Part shown: positions 19,604 through 27,551 of the stretch, one piece after another
Layout of the letters: every line of letters begins with the position of its first letter
How positions within the stretch are numbered: position 1 is the first letter of the stretch
Origin: Bradyrhizobium canariense
GTDB lineage: Bacteria; Pseudomonadota; Alphaproteobacteria; Rhizobiales; Xanthobacteraceae
Direction: 5' to 3'
NCBI RefSeq assembly: GCF_019402665.1
Contig: NZ_VSST01000084.1
Span: 367 to 64,366, forward strand
DNA length: 64,000 nt
Notes under the pieces: generated by a model
Seen by the model: only the letters and a program-made list of their open reading frames with translations
Databases searched by the model: none
What the model was told of the DNA's origin: nothing
Position numbers and translations under genes: made by a program

Positions 19604-20254
19604 ATGAACGAGATTATGGCAACAGGCATCTCCGTGCTGTTGGTCGACGACCATCCGATCGTGCGGCAGGGCTATCGGCGCGTGCTGGAGAGCCAGGGCG
19701 ATCTGCATGTCGTGGCGGAAGCCGACAACGCCGCGGATGCCTACAGCGCCTTCAAGGCGCGCGATCCCGATGTGGTCTTGCTGGATATCTCCATGCCCGG
19801 CGCGAGCGGGCTGGAAGCCATCCGCAACATCCGCGCGCGCAGCCCGCGGGCGCGGATCCTCGTTTTCACCATGCACAACGAGGCCGTGCTGGTGAAGGCA
19901 GCCTTCAGTGCCGGCGCCAGCGGCTTCGTCACCAAAAGTAGCGAGCCTTCCGCGGTCGTGTCCGCGATCCGCAGCGTGGCGCGCGGCGAACGCGCCATGA
20001 GCGACGACATCGCGCACATCCTGGCCGAGGACAGCCTGTCGGCGGGCTCTGCGCTGGATCAACTGGGAGAACGCGAGATCGAGATTCTGCGCCAATTCGC
20101 CGGCGGCGCCACGACCGAACAGATCGCAACGCATCTCAATCTCAGCGTCAAGACGGTGCAGAACTATCACTATCTGATCAAGACCAAGACCGGCGCGCGC
20201 ACGGATGCGCAGCTCGTACGATTGGCGGCGAATTGCGGACTGACGAAGATCTAG
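19604..20254 (+). CDS. NarL/FixJ-type response regulator
   Basis: A 216-residue regulator: receiver with D15/D16, phospho-acceptor D61 (LLDISMPGASG) and K111, then a LuxR-type helix-turn-helix (LGEREIEILRQFAGGATTEQ..., SVKTVQNYHYLIKTKTGA). The ATG at 19604 lies eight bases after the kinase stop; the open frame extends 57 codons upstream inside the kinase, but the receiver starts here. HTH residues NYHYLIK differ from the common NH...I..KL. A diverged copy of its last 36 residues sits at 22021-22134. Confidence 0.92.
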   Translation: MNEIMATGISVLLVDDHPIVRQGYRRVLESQGDLHVVAEADNAADAYSAFKARDPDVVLLDISMPGASGLEAIRNIRARSPRARILVFTMHNEAVLVKAAFSAGASGFVTKSSEPSAVVSAIRSVARGERAMSDDIAHILAEDSLSAGSALDQLGEREIEILRQFAGGATTEQIATHLNLSVKTVQNYHYLIKTKTGARTDAQLVRLAANCGLTKI

Positions 20255-20494
20255 AGGGTGACGGCGTGCCGTTCGCTGCGACCAGAATATCTGGTCCCCG
20301 ACTGGCCACCCCCAACGAAGGTCTCCAAGTCTCTCTTAGATTGTGCTACGCTCCACCACAGGCACGGCATCCAGCATCAAGCGGCCAGTGGATGTGTGTC
20401 CGGCTCCGATCTTTCGACTGGAGCCAATTTGGACGGCTCTCGAAGCCGCCCTCGTTCCCGTTGTATGTCTTGCACGACAACAGGAGACGCTTTC

Positions 20495-21532
20495 ATGAAC
20501 ATCAGGGACAGTCTTCTTGCAGCACTGATCGCCTCCAGCGTTTTCGCGACCGGGCTTACGGAAAGCGCGGCAGCTGAGGCGAAAGACCAGATCACCATTC
20601 TCTATGACGCCTTCGGCACCAATGACGCGATGACAAAGGACTGGGGTTTCTCCGCCCTTGTCGAAATCGCGGGAAAACGCATCCTGTTCGATACGGGTAA
20701 CGATCCCGAAATATTCGCGGCGAACGTGAAGGCCAAGGGAGTTGATCTCTCGGACCTCGACTTTGTCGTTCTTTCGCACCGCCACTCCGATCACATGGCG
20801 GGCTTGTCCTACCTCCTGAGCATCAATCCAACCGTCAAGATCTACGCGCCAAAGGAGGGATTTGGCATCTACGGCTCGTCCTTGCCGTCCAGCTTCTACC
20901 GCAAAGACGAGGCCTTGCCGCCAGAGATGCGGTACTATGCCGGCAAACCTCCCGCGACGATGAAGTTCGGCACGGCATGGGCCCACGCGAACTTCGAACT
21001 GATCGATCAGACCACCGAGATCGCTCCCGGTATCACACTTATCTCGCTGATTTCCGACGCACCGGGGACGAGAGAACTCAAGGAGCTGTCCTTGGCCGTC
21101 AACACGACCGACGGCTTGGTTCTTCTGGTCGGTTGCTCGCACCCCGGGATCGAGCGCATCGTCGAAGCGGCGACGGGTATCAATCCCAGGATTCATCTCA
21201 TCGCGGGAGGATTTCATCTGGTCGTCGCACCTGACGAAGCTATCGCGAAAGTCGTTACCGCCCTGAAGGACAGATTCAAGGTCGACAGCGTAGCCCCGGG
21301 ACATTGCACCGGTGAGCCGACTTTTGCCGCGCTCAAGACGGCGTTCGGCGACAACTATCTCTACGCAGGCCTCGGCACGTCGATTCCGGTTGCAACGGTT
21401 GCGGGCGTGAGTGTCAGACGCGGGGAAGGTCCGACGCTTGACGACCTTGCGACCTATCGCAAACTCGCGGGGCGCGACGACCCGTTCGGCATATTGCGGT
21501 TGCGCAGCTCGCGGTTGGCACCCGCGCTTTAG
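20495..21532 (+). CDS. Secreted metallo-beta-lactamase-fold hydrolase
   Basis: A 345-residue protein. A Sec signal peptide (1-27, ...TGLTESAAA) precedes an MBL domain with HxHxDH at H95, H97, D99, H100 (SHRHSDHMAG) and further ligands at LVGCSHPG and PGHCTGE. The layout matches the subfamily often labelled dihydropterin-ribofuranosylaminobenzene-phosphate synthase-like, but that name says little about a secreted bacterial enzyme. The ATG has a strong caggag site; the frame extends 79 codons upstream without one. The 240 bases between it and the response regulator hold no gene. Codon use looks less GC-biased than the flanks, fitting acquisition. Confidence 0.82.
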   Translation: MNIRDSLLAALIASSVFATGLTESAAAEAKDQITILYDAFGTNDAMTKDWGFSALVEIAGKRILFDTGNDPEIFAANVKAKGVDLSDLDFVVLSHRHSDHMAGLSYLLSINPTVKIYAPKEGFGIYGSSLPSSFYRKDEALPPEMRYYAGKPPATMKFGTAWAHANFELIDQTTEIAPGITLISLISDAPGTRELKELSLAVNTTDGLVLLVGCSHPGIERIVEAATGINPRIHLIAGGFHLVVAPDEAIAKVVTALKDRFKVDSVAPGHCTGEPTFAALKTAFGDNYLYAGLGTSIPVATVAGVSVRRGEGPTLDDLATYRKLAGRDDPFGILRLRSSRLAPAL

Positions 21533-21634
21533 GGCGCTGGCGCGCGGCTCGCACCTTTAGATCACGTGTGGCCGGATAGAATTGGAACTGACGCCGTCGC
21601 GCCGTGGTTAGTAGCGGAGTGAGGGAGTTGCGCC

Positions 21635-21931
21635 ATGAGTAAGGCTATCCGCGAAGCCATCCATCATCCCCCGATCATCACTGTCGGCGAGCTCATCGAT
21701 GAACTCTGCCGTCTGCCAGACACAGCGACGATCCAATTCCACTGCCCCATTCTCGAACAGGAACTTGCGTTCTACCGCCTTCGAAAGCGGTCAAAGGACG
21801 TGGTCGAAATCGAAGTCAATGCCTATCCGGAAAGCCCGTCGGTCGTGCCATCGGCCAACGCCGCCCTACGGGCGCGAAAAAAGACTCATCATCCGCGCTC
21901 GCTCGGCAATGGCGTTGCCCATAAGGTCTGA
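21635..21931 (+). CDS. Hypothetical small protein (98 residues)
   Basis: A 98-residue soluble protein with a good Shine-Dalgarno site (gggag, 10 bases before the ATG). It begins with a helix-like segment (ITVGELIDELCRLPDTATIQFHC) and ends with a basic tail. No family recognised, though the opening resembles the small domains that bind or regulate partner proteins. It stands alone between the MBL gene and the rearranged DNA at 22 kb. Confidence 0.5.
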   Translation: MSKAIREAIHHPPIITVGELIDELCRLPDTATIQFHCPILEQELAFYRLRKRSKDVVEIEVNAYPESPSVVPSANAALRARKKTHHPRSLGNGVAHKV

Positions 21932-21996
21932 GATAGAACCGCGACAGGTCACGTCAGGTGTGACGGCTTCGGAACGCGTGAAGGAAGTTGGCCTAC

Positions 21997-22021
21997 GCCT
22001 TCAGCCCGCGCAATACCAGCG
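21997..22021. repeat. 25-base exact copy of the 3' end of the TetR gene
   Basis: The 25 bases beginning gccttcagcccgcgc are identical to 23651-23675, the codons for the last residues of the TetR protein (LRGLKAA region). They abut the truncated response-regulator copy. The run is too long to be chance in this short interval and marks a past recombination junction. Confidence 0.75.
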
Positions 22022-22134
22022 TGAGCGTCAAGACGGTGCAGAACTATCACTATCTGATCAAGACGAAGACCGGCGCGCGTACGGATGCGCAGCTCGTGCG
22101 GCTCGCAGCGGCTTGCGGGCTGACGAATTTCTAA
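22021..22134 (+). pseudogene. Truncated response-regulator C-terminus (HTH fragment)
   Basis: In the plus frame this encodes the helix-turn-helix tail SVKTVQNYHYLIKTKTGA..., ending LAAACGLTNF and a stop. It matches the last 36 residues of the response regulator at 19604-20254 in 33 positions, with scattered silent differences. It has no receiver domain and no start of its own. It is either an old partial duplication or a remnant of a paralogue replaced by the DNA between. The rest of 21932-22315 contains no gene I can support. Confidence 0.85.
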
Positions 22135-22315
22135 CGTCGGTCGAGTTCCGTACCCCCGCGCCGAGGTTCCTCCGGTCGCAATGAAATCCAACCCAAAGCA
22201 AATCTCCGCCATCAACTCCGAGCAGATTCAACGTCAAGCGCGGCCACAGCGCGTCTCGCAAAGACCTCCGCTGCTTTCAGGCCCCGCGACTGAAATGAAA
22301 TCGGAGTGAAGCGAC

Positions 22316-23512
22316 ATGCACCAACTGCCAAACGACACAATCGCAGTCACACTGCCGGACTTCGGGCAGTCCATGACCGTGCTCGGAGATCCCGGGTTGG
22401 CAACCGATGACTGGGGCGGAAACGATGCGCTGACGGCAGCCATATCGAGTCTCAACTCGAACGTGACGCTCGTTGGGGAAGACCTGGTGGCCATGCATGG
22501 CAATTCTCACGGAGGAAACGACAGTCTCCTGGTGAGCGTGGATGGCGGCTGGGATAGTGCCGTTGCCGTTGGCGATGCCCAATCCATGGCGGACAACAGC
22601 CAGGGCGGTAACGACACCCTCAATGTCGATGCCCACAACTCGCTCTACACCAATGTTTATCTCTATGGCGATGTCCAAGGCGACATGTCGGGCAACGCGG
22701 GAGGCGGAAATGACACACTGACGGCGTCGACCGGTTGGAGATCGTTCGGGTCGCTCAGCGGGGACGCTGGTGGTGCCATGAGCGGCAATGCGCACGGCGG
22801 AAATGATACGCTGAGCGCGACGGATTATGGGATAAATGGCGGCGGCGACGCACTCAGCGGCGATGCCATTGGCGCCATGACCGACAATGCGGTTGGCGGA
22901 AACGACATCCTGACCTTTGCGGCGAGCAGCGACGCCCAGCTCGGGGGAGGAAGCCTGTCGGGGGATTCGGGAACGTCCATGTCCGACAATGCCCAGGGCG
23001 GGAACGATATCCTCACCGCCGTCGTCGATGGCGAGCGAGCTGCTTTCAGCACGACATTGTACGGTGACGCTCCCACGATGTCGGGCAATGCTCACGGCGG
23101 GAACGACATCCTCACCGGCGGATCGAGCCCCGATCGCCTGGCGGGCGATGCGATGAGCTACGCTCCTTCCTCACCCGGCTCGATCACCGGAGGCACGGAT
23201 ACCCTCAACGGTGGCGCCGGCAATGATCTCCTGTGGGGCGGGCCCAACAACGACACGTTCGTCTTCAACACGGGCTCCGGCCAGGACATCATCAACGACT
23301 TCAATCAAGGCAACCAGGCTGTCGGCAGCACCACCACCGAACATGACCTGATCAACCTGCATGACTACGGCTTCGCAGACTGGGCAGCCGTCTCCAGCCT
23401 CATCGGCGACAATAGCGCCGGCGATGCCGTGATCCACCTCACCGCCAACGATACGATCACGTTGGACGGCGTGCACACGGCGGCCCTGCATCCAACGGAC
23501 TTCGTCATCTGA
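22316..23512 (+). CDS. RTX-like calcium-binding repeat protein
   Basis: A 398-residue acidic, Gly/Asn/Asp-rich protein without a signal peptide. Eight copies of a unit containing GGND(T/I/S/A)L occur at residues 34, 66, 97, 130, 161, 194, 228 and 261, i.e. a period of 31-34, often with GDAxxxMSGNAHGGNDTL. A classical RTX stretch follows (GGTDTLNGGAGNDLLWGG), then a serralysin-like end (NDTFVFNTGSGQDIINDF). Such C-termini usually serve type I secretion. A ggag site lies 9 bases before the ATG. No type I secretion genes are nearby. It may be a secreted adhesin or surface protein; no enzymatic domain is visible. Confidence 0.8.
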   Translation: MHQLPNDTIAVTLPDFGQSMTVLGDPGLATDDWGGNDALTAAISSLNSNVTLVGEDLVAMHGNSHGGNDSLLVSVDGGWDSAVAVGDAQSMADNSQGGNDTLNVDAHNSLYTNVYLYGDVQGDMSGNAGGGNDTLTASTGWRSFGSLSGDAGGAMSGNAHGGNDTLSATDYGINGGGDALSGDAIGAMTDNAVGGNDILTFAASSDAQLGGGSLSGDSGTSMSDNAQGGNDILTAVVDGERAAFSTTLYGDAPTMSGNAHGGNDILTGGSSPDRLAGDAMSYAPSSPGSITGGTDTLNGGAGNDLLWGGPNNDTFVFNTGSGQDIINDFNQGNQAVGSTTTEHDLINLHDYGFADWAAVSSLIGDNSAGDAVIHLTANDTITLDGVHTAALHPTDFVI

Positions 23513-23643
23513 CGGCTCACAGCCAAGCAGGATTTGGGATGGTGGTCACGAGAGAATCGTCGAGGCCAAGCCCGTCATCCTGCCAAAGGCATGAGCAGGA
23601 GCGGATCAAGCGCCAAGCTGCGATACGCGTTGGCTCCGCAACC

Positions 23644-24231
23644 TCACGCCGCCTTCAGCCCGCGCAATACCAGCGCCAGCGTCGCATCGACACGCGCCGA
23701 AAGATCGGCGTCCTTCCACTCGTCGGCGTGGGCCGGATGGTGGAAGCGGACGGTCGCATCGAAGATGGCGCGTGCGGTGGCCTTGACGTCGCCCACCTCG
23801 AACACGCCCTGCTTCACGCCGTCGGTCAGGATCGCCGCGATCTGGTCGATCATGGTGTCCTTGTGACACTTGACGGCTGCACAGGCCTCGCGCGCCAGAG
23901 TCAGATAGGTCTCGAACATCTCGGGGTCGTCGAGCACGCGCGAACGCTTGGCGGCGAACAGGGTGCGCAGCCAGCGGTCGAGCCGCGCCGGCGCCGGGCC
24001 CTGCTCTTCGGCGAGTTGGCGTAAGGGCGCGTCGATGCGGTCCAGCCAGCGTTTGGCGACAGCCTCGCGCAGCGAGGCCTTGCTCGGGAAATGGCGGTAG
24101 ACGCTGCCGTGGCTCACATCAAGCGCGCGGGCGACGTCGACCACGGTGGCCTTGGCGAGTCCGTAACGCCGCAGCACGTCCTCGGTGACTTCGAGGATCC
24201 GCTCCGGCGTCAAGATAACGGCTTCGTTCAT
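23644..24231 (-). CDS. TetR family transcriptional regulator
   Basis: A 195-residue regulator with an N-terminal TetR helix-turn-helix (VVDVARALDVSHGSVYRHFPSKASLREAV) and a helical ligand domain ending in a TetR_C-like segment (DPEMFETYLTLAREACA). No strong Shine-Dalgarno site is visible before the ATG. A tiny gene lies 91 bases upstream on the same strand and a perfect palindrome lies 332 bases upstream, so it may control itself and that gene. No transporter or enzyme target lies adjacent. Confidence 0.88.
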   Translation of the reverse strand: MNEAVILTPERILEVTEDVLRRYGLAKATVVDVARALDVSHGSVYRHFPSKASLREAVAKRWLDRIDAPLRQLAEEQGPAPARLDRWLRTLFAAKRSRVLDDPEMFETYLTLAREACAAVKCHKDTMIDQIAAILTDGVKQGVFEVGDVKATARAIFDATVRFHHPAHADEWKDADLSARVDATLALVLRGLKAA

Positions 24232-24322
24232 GCCAGCACCATGTTCCCGTTGAGGGCTCAGTTACCCGGCGACGGAGCTGCTTCCGAAGCGCCCGTGCCG
24301 GTCGTTTCGGAAAGCTCTCGCC

Positions 24323-24427
24323 CTAATGAGGCAGTTTTGCAGCCTGCGCCGCGATTTGGCGCGCCACCAGTAAATTGAGCCAGTGCCCAATCGTCCCGGT
24401 CAAATTGATGATTTCGGTCGTCATTGT
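24323..24427 (-). CDS. Very small protein upstream of tetR (34 residues)
   Basis: A 34-codon frame (MTTEIINLTGTIGHWLNL...) with a ggag site about 10 bases upstream. It is amphipathic with a hydrophobic centre, and could be a small membrane-associated peptide. The same frame can be extended to a GTG at 24556, but that start has no site. It lies between the palindrome at 24563-24586 and tetR on the same strand. Conservation untested. Confidence 0.4.
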   Translation of the reverse strand, partial: TMTTEIINLTGTIGHWLNLLVARQIAAQAAKLPH

Positions 24428-24562
24428 CGTAAGTCTCCAATCAATTGGCGGTCCCCGTTGTTCAATTGCGGCCCTCAATCCCCCATTTGCTTGGGACGTC
24501 GGGCTCCCGGGATGCCGCCAGACGCCCAATTGGAGCGTCCGAGAACGGATATACACGTCTCG

Positions 24563-24586
24563 CTGACAGATTTCAATATCTGTCAG
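24563..24586. promoter_or_regulatory. Perfect inverted repeat, likely TetR operator
   Basis: ctgacagat (24563-24571), spacer ttcaat, atctgtcag (24578-24586): 9-base arms with no mismatch, of the size bound by TetR dimers. Read on the minus strand, a ttgact hexamer lies just upstream, so the site could overlap the promoter of the small gene and tetR. A ttgaca also lies to its right, towards purB. The rest of the 24428-24809 gap holds no supported gene; purB has its own ggag site. Confidence 0.6.
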
Positions 24587-24809
24587 TCAATGGTTCGTGA
24601 TTGACAGTTAATTTCTGCAGCTCCGGGGCGCCGGGCTGGCCCGTCGCCCGCCACGTCCGGGGCGATGAACCTCGCCCAGCCCAATCATCCCCCGCTACCT
24701 TGCCGGCGCCGTTTGTTTCGCCCTCCCCGCTCTGCTAGATCACGGCGTAAAAAACATTCTGGCCGGTGTCGCCCTTTGGGTCGCCCGCCCACCTTCCTGG
24801 AGCAGTCCA

Positions 24810-26117
24810 ATGATCCCCCGCTATACCCGCCCGGAAATGGCCTCGATCTGGGAGCCGCAGACCCGGTTCAAGATCTGGTTCGAGATCGAGGCGCATGCGG
24901 CGGACGCCCTTGCCGAGCTCGGCACGATTCCCAAGGAGGCCGCCAAGACGGTCTGGGCCAAGGCCAAGGACGCCACTTTCGACGTCGCCCGCATCGACGA
25001 GATCGAGCGCGAGACCAAGCACGACGTCATCGCCTTCCTCACCCACCTCGCCGAGATCGTCGGCCCCGAAGCGCGCTTCGTGCATCAGGGCATGACCTCT
25101 TCCGACGTGCTCGACACCTGCCTCAACGTCCAGCTCACCCGCGCCGCCGACCTGCTGCTCGCCGACCTCGACAAGGTGCTGGCGGCGCTGAAGAAGCGCG
25201 CCCTCGAGCACAAGATGACGCCAACCATCGGCCGCAGCCACGGCATCCACGCCGAACCCGTGACCTTCGGCCTCAAGCTCGCCTATGCCTATGCGGAATT
25301 CTCGCGCGCCAGGGAGCGCCTGATCGCGGCGCGGAAGGAAGTCGCGACCTGCGCCATCTCCGGCGCGGTCGGCACTTTTGCCCAGATCGACCCGCGGGTC
25401 GAACAGCATGTTGCCAAGGCCATGGGCCTCGTACCCGAGCCGATCTCGACGCAGGTGATCCCCCGCGACCGCCACGCGATGTATTTCTCGACGCTCGGCG
25501 TGATCGCGTCCTCGGTCGAGCGTTTCGCGGTGGAGATCCGCCACATGCAACGCACCGAAGTGCTCGAAGCCGAGGAGTTCTTCTCCGAAGGGCAGAAGGG
25601 TTCGTCCGCGATGCCGCACAAGCGCAATCCGGTGCTCTCGGAAAACCTCACCGGGCTGTCGCGCATGGTGCGCGCCTATGTGACGCCGGCGCTGGAGAAC
25701 GTCGTGCTCTGGCACGAGCGCGACATCTCTCACTCCTCTGCCGAGCGCATGATGGGCCCCGACGCGACCGTGACGCTCGACTTCGCGCTGGTGCGCCTCG
25801 CCGGCCTGATCGACAAGCTGCTGGTGTACCCCGCCAACATGCAGAAGAACCTCGACCGCCTCGGCGGCCTCGTGCATTCGCAGCGCGTTCTGCTGGCGCT
25901 GACGCAGAAGGGCGCAAGCCGCGAGGACGCCTACAAGCTCGTGCAGCGCAACGCCATGCCGGTCTGGCGCGGCGAAGGCGACTTCCTCCAGCTCCTGAAG
26001 AAGGACGCTGACGTGAAGAAGTATCTCACCGACGCCGAGATCGAGGAGCAGTTCGACCTCGGCTATCACTTCAAGCACGTCGACACGATCTTCAAGCGCG
26101 TGTTCGGCGAGAGCTGA
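24810..26117 (+). CDS. purB: Adenylosuccinate lyase
   Basis: A 435-residue lyase of the fumarase/aspartase superfamily catalysing two steps of purine synthesis (SAICAR to AICAR; adenylosuccinate to AMP). The flexible signature loop is GSSAMPHKRNPVLSENL, TIGRSHGIHAEP carries a catalytic His, and EIEAHAADALAELG is the typical N-terminus. The short bacterial form fits the length. The ATG has ggag eight bases upstream. It is followed by a dispersed 77-base repeat. Confidence 0.95.
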   Translation: MIPRYTRPEMASIWEPQTRFKIWFEIEAHAADALAELGTIPKEAAKTVWAKAKDATFDVARIDEIERETKHDVIAFLTHLAEIVGPEARFVHQGMTSSDVLDTCLNVQLTRAADLLLADLDKVLAALKKRALEHKMTPTIGRSHGIHAEPVTFGLKLAYAYAEFSRARERLIAARKEVATCAISGAVGTFAQIDPRVEQHVAKAMGLVPEPISTQVIPRDRHAMYFSTLGVIASSVERFAVEIRHMQRTEVLEAEEFFSEGQKGSSAMPHKRNPVLSENLTGLSRMVRAYVTPALENVVLWHERDISHSSAERMMGPDATVTLDFALVRLAGLIDKLLVYPANMQKNLDRLGGLVHSQRVLLALTQKGASREDAYKLVQRNAMPVWRGEGDFLQLLKKDADVKKYLTDAEIEEQFDLGYHFKHVDTIFKRVFGES

Positions 26118-26126
26118 GCGTCATTG

Positions 26127-26203
26127 GTGGCCCGGGTGAGCGCAGCGACACCCGGGACTTCTCCCACAAAGATCCCGGATTTCGCTTCGCTCATCCGGGC
26201 TAC
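26127..26203. repeat. Dispersed imperfect palindrome, copy A
   Basis: A 77-base element, gcccgggtgagcgcagcg ... cgcttcgctcatccgggc, with inverted ends. Near-identical copies lie at 42845-42921 and 52889-52965. It begins 10 bases after the purB stop. Confidence 0.8.
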
Positions 26204-26224
26204 AAATCAAGGCGGACCTTCCTC

Positions 26225-27397
26225 ATGCCCATCGTCAACCGCGTTGCCGCCCTCTCCGACGAAATGGCCGCCTGGCGCCATGACTTCCACGAGAACCCGG
26301 AACTGCAATACGACGTCCACCGCACTGCCGGCATCGTCGCCGATCGCTTGCGCGAGTTCGGTTGCGACGAGGTGGTGACGGGCATCGGGCGCAGCGGCGT
26401 CGTCGGTGTGATCCGCGGCCGCAAATCCGCCTCCGGCAAGACCATTGGCCTGCGCGCCGACATGGACGCGCTGCCGATCATGGAGACGTCGGGCGTCGCC
26501 TATGCCTCCAAGGTCCCCGGCAAGATGCACGCCTGCGGTCATGACGGCCACACCGCCATGCTGCTCGGCGCCGCCAAATATCTCGCCGAGACGCGCAACT
26601 TCGACGGCACGGCCGTGGTGATCTTCCAGCCCGCGGAAGAAGGCGGCGGCGGTGGCAAGGCGATGGTCGAGGACGGGCTGATGACGCGCTGGAACATCCA
26701 GGAGGTCTATGGCATGCACAACATGCCGGGCCTGCCCGAAGGCCATTTCGCCACCACGCCCGGCGCGATGCTCGCCTCCTCCGACAACATCCAGATCACG
26801 GTCCACGGCAAGGGCGGCCACGCCGGCGCGGGTCCGCACAAGTCGATCGACAGCGTGCTGATCGGCGCGCAGATCGTCAACGCGCTGCAATCGATCGTCG
26901 CGCGCAATGTCGATCCGCTGAAATCCGCCGTCATCTCGATCACGCAATTTCACTCCGGCACGGCCTTCAACATTATTCCGGAGATCGCCGAGCTCGGCGG
27001 CACCGTGCGCACGCTCGACCCTGAGGTGCGCGATCTGGTCGAGCGCCGCATCGGCGAAGTCGCCGACAGCGTCGCCCGCGCCTATGGCGGCTCGGCCGAG
27101 ACGAAGTACACGCGCATGTATCCGGTGACGATGAACCATGCGCGCGAGGCCGGCCTTGCCGCCGACGTCGCCCGCGACATCGTCGGTGCCGAGCGCGTCA
27201 ACGACAAGTTCATTCCCATGATGGGCGCCGAGGATTTCTCCTTCATGCTGGAGGCGCGTCCCGGCGCGATGGTCCTGGTCGGCATGGGCGACGGCAACGA
27301 ATGCCACCACCCGTCCTATGTCTTCAACGACAACATCCTCGGCCACGGCGCCTCGTTCTGGGTGCGCCTGATCGAAACAAGGATGCCGGCGGGTTAG
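26225..27397 (+). CDS. M20 family amidohydrolase (hippurate hydrolase-like)
   Basis: A 390-residue metal-dependent amidohydrolase of the M20D group (hippurate, N-acyl or IAA-amino acid hydrolases). Metal-ligand segments are LRADMDALPI, HACGHDGHTAMLLGA, FQPAEEGGGG and MGAEDFSFML; the dimerisation domain is in the middle (HGKGGHAGAGPHKSID). Length is standard. It starts 22 bases after repeat copy A and may be read from purB. Hydrolases of this group can release auxin from conjugates, but substrate cannot be told here. Confidence 0.88.
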   Translation: MPIVNRVAALSDEMAAWRHDFHENPELQYDVHRTAGIVADRLREFGCDEVVTGIGRSGVVGVIRGRKSASGKTIGLRADMDALPIMETSGVAYASKVPGKMHACGHDGHTAMLLGAAKYLAETRNFDGTAVVIFQPAEEGGGGGKAMVEDGLMTRWNIQEVYGMHNMPGLPEGHFATTPGAMLASSDNIQITVHGKGGHAGAGPHKSIDSVLIGAQIVNALQSIVARNVDPLKSAVISITQFHSGTAFNIIPEIAELGGTVRTLDPEVRDLVERRIGEVADSVARAYGGSAETKYTRMYPVTMNHAREAGLAADVARDIVGAERVNDKFIPMMGAEDFSFMLEARPGAMVLVGMGDGNECHHPSYVFNDNILGHGASFWVRLIETRMPAG

Positions 27398-27416
27398 CGC
27401 CGCATTCGCGATCCGT

Positions 27417-27533
27417 AGGGTAGGCAAAGCGACTTGTCCGCCGTAGCTCGAAGAGCGAAGGCGAAAGCGTGCCCACCACCCGCGACCCGCTCCGGAAATG
27501 GTGGGCACGGCGCTTCCCGTCTTTGCTACCCTC
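27417..27533. repeat. Intergenic inverted repeat
   Basis: Outer arms agggtaggcaaagcg and cgtctttgctaccct, inner arms cgtgcccacca (27468-27478) and tggtgggcacg (27499-27509). It lies between the convergent ends of the amidohydrolase and the caspase operon and looks like another member of the genome's palindromic repeat families. Confidence 0.65.
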
Positions 27534-27551
27534 CGATTAACTTGGCAGGAA

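Noticed and set aside
24323..24556. A 77-residue version of the small gene upstream of tetR starting at GTG 24556
   Set aside because: No ribosome site at that GTG; the ATG at 24427 has one.
24735..26078. A 447-codon antisense frame over purB
   Set aside because: purB is unambiguous on the plus strand; the antisense frame is a GC shadow.
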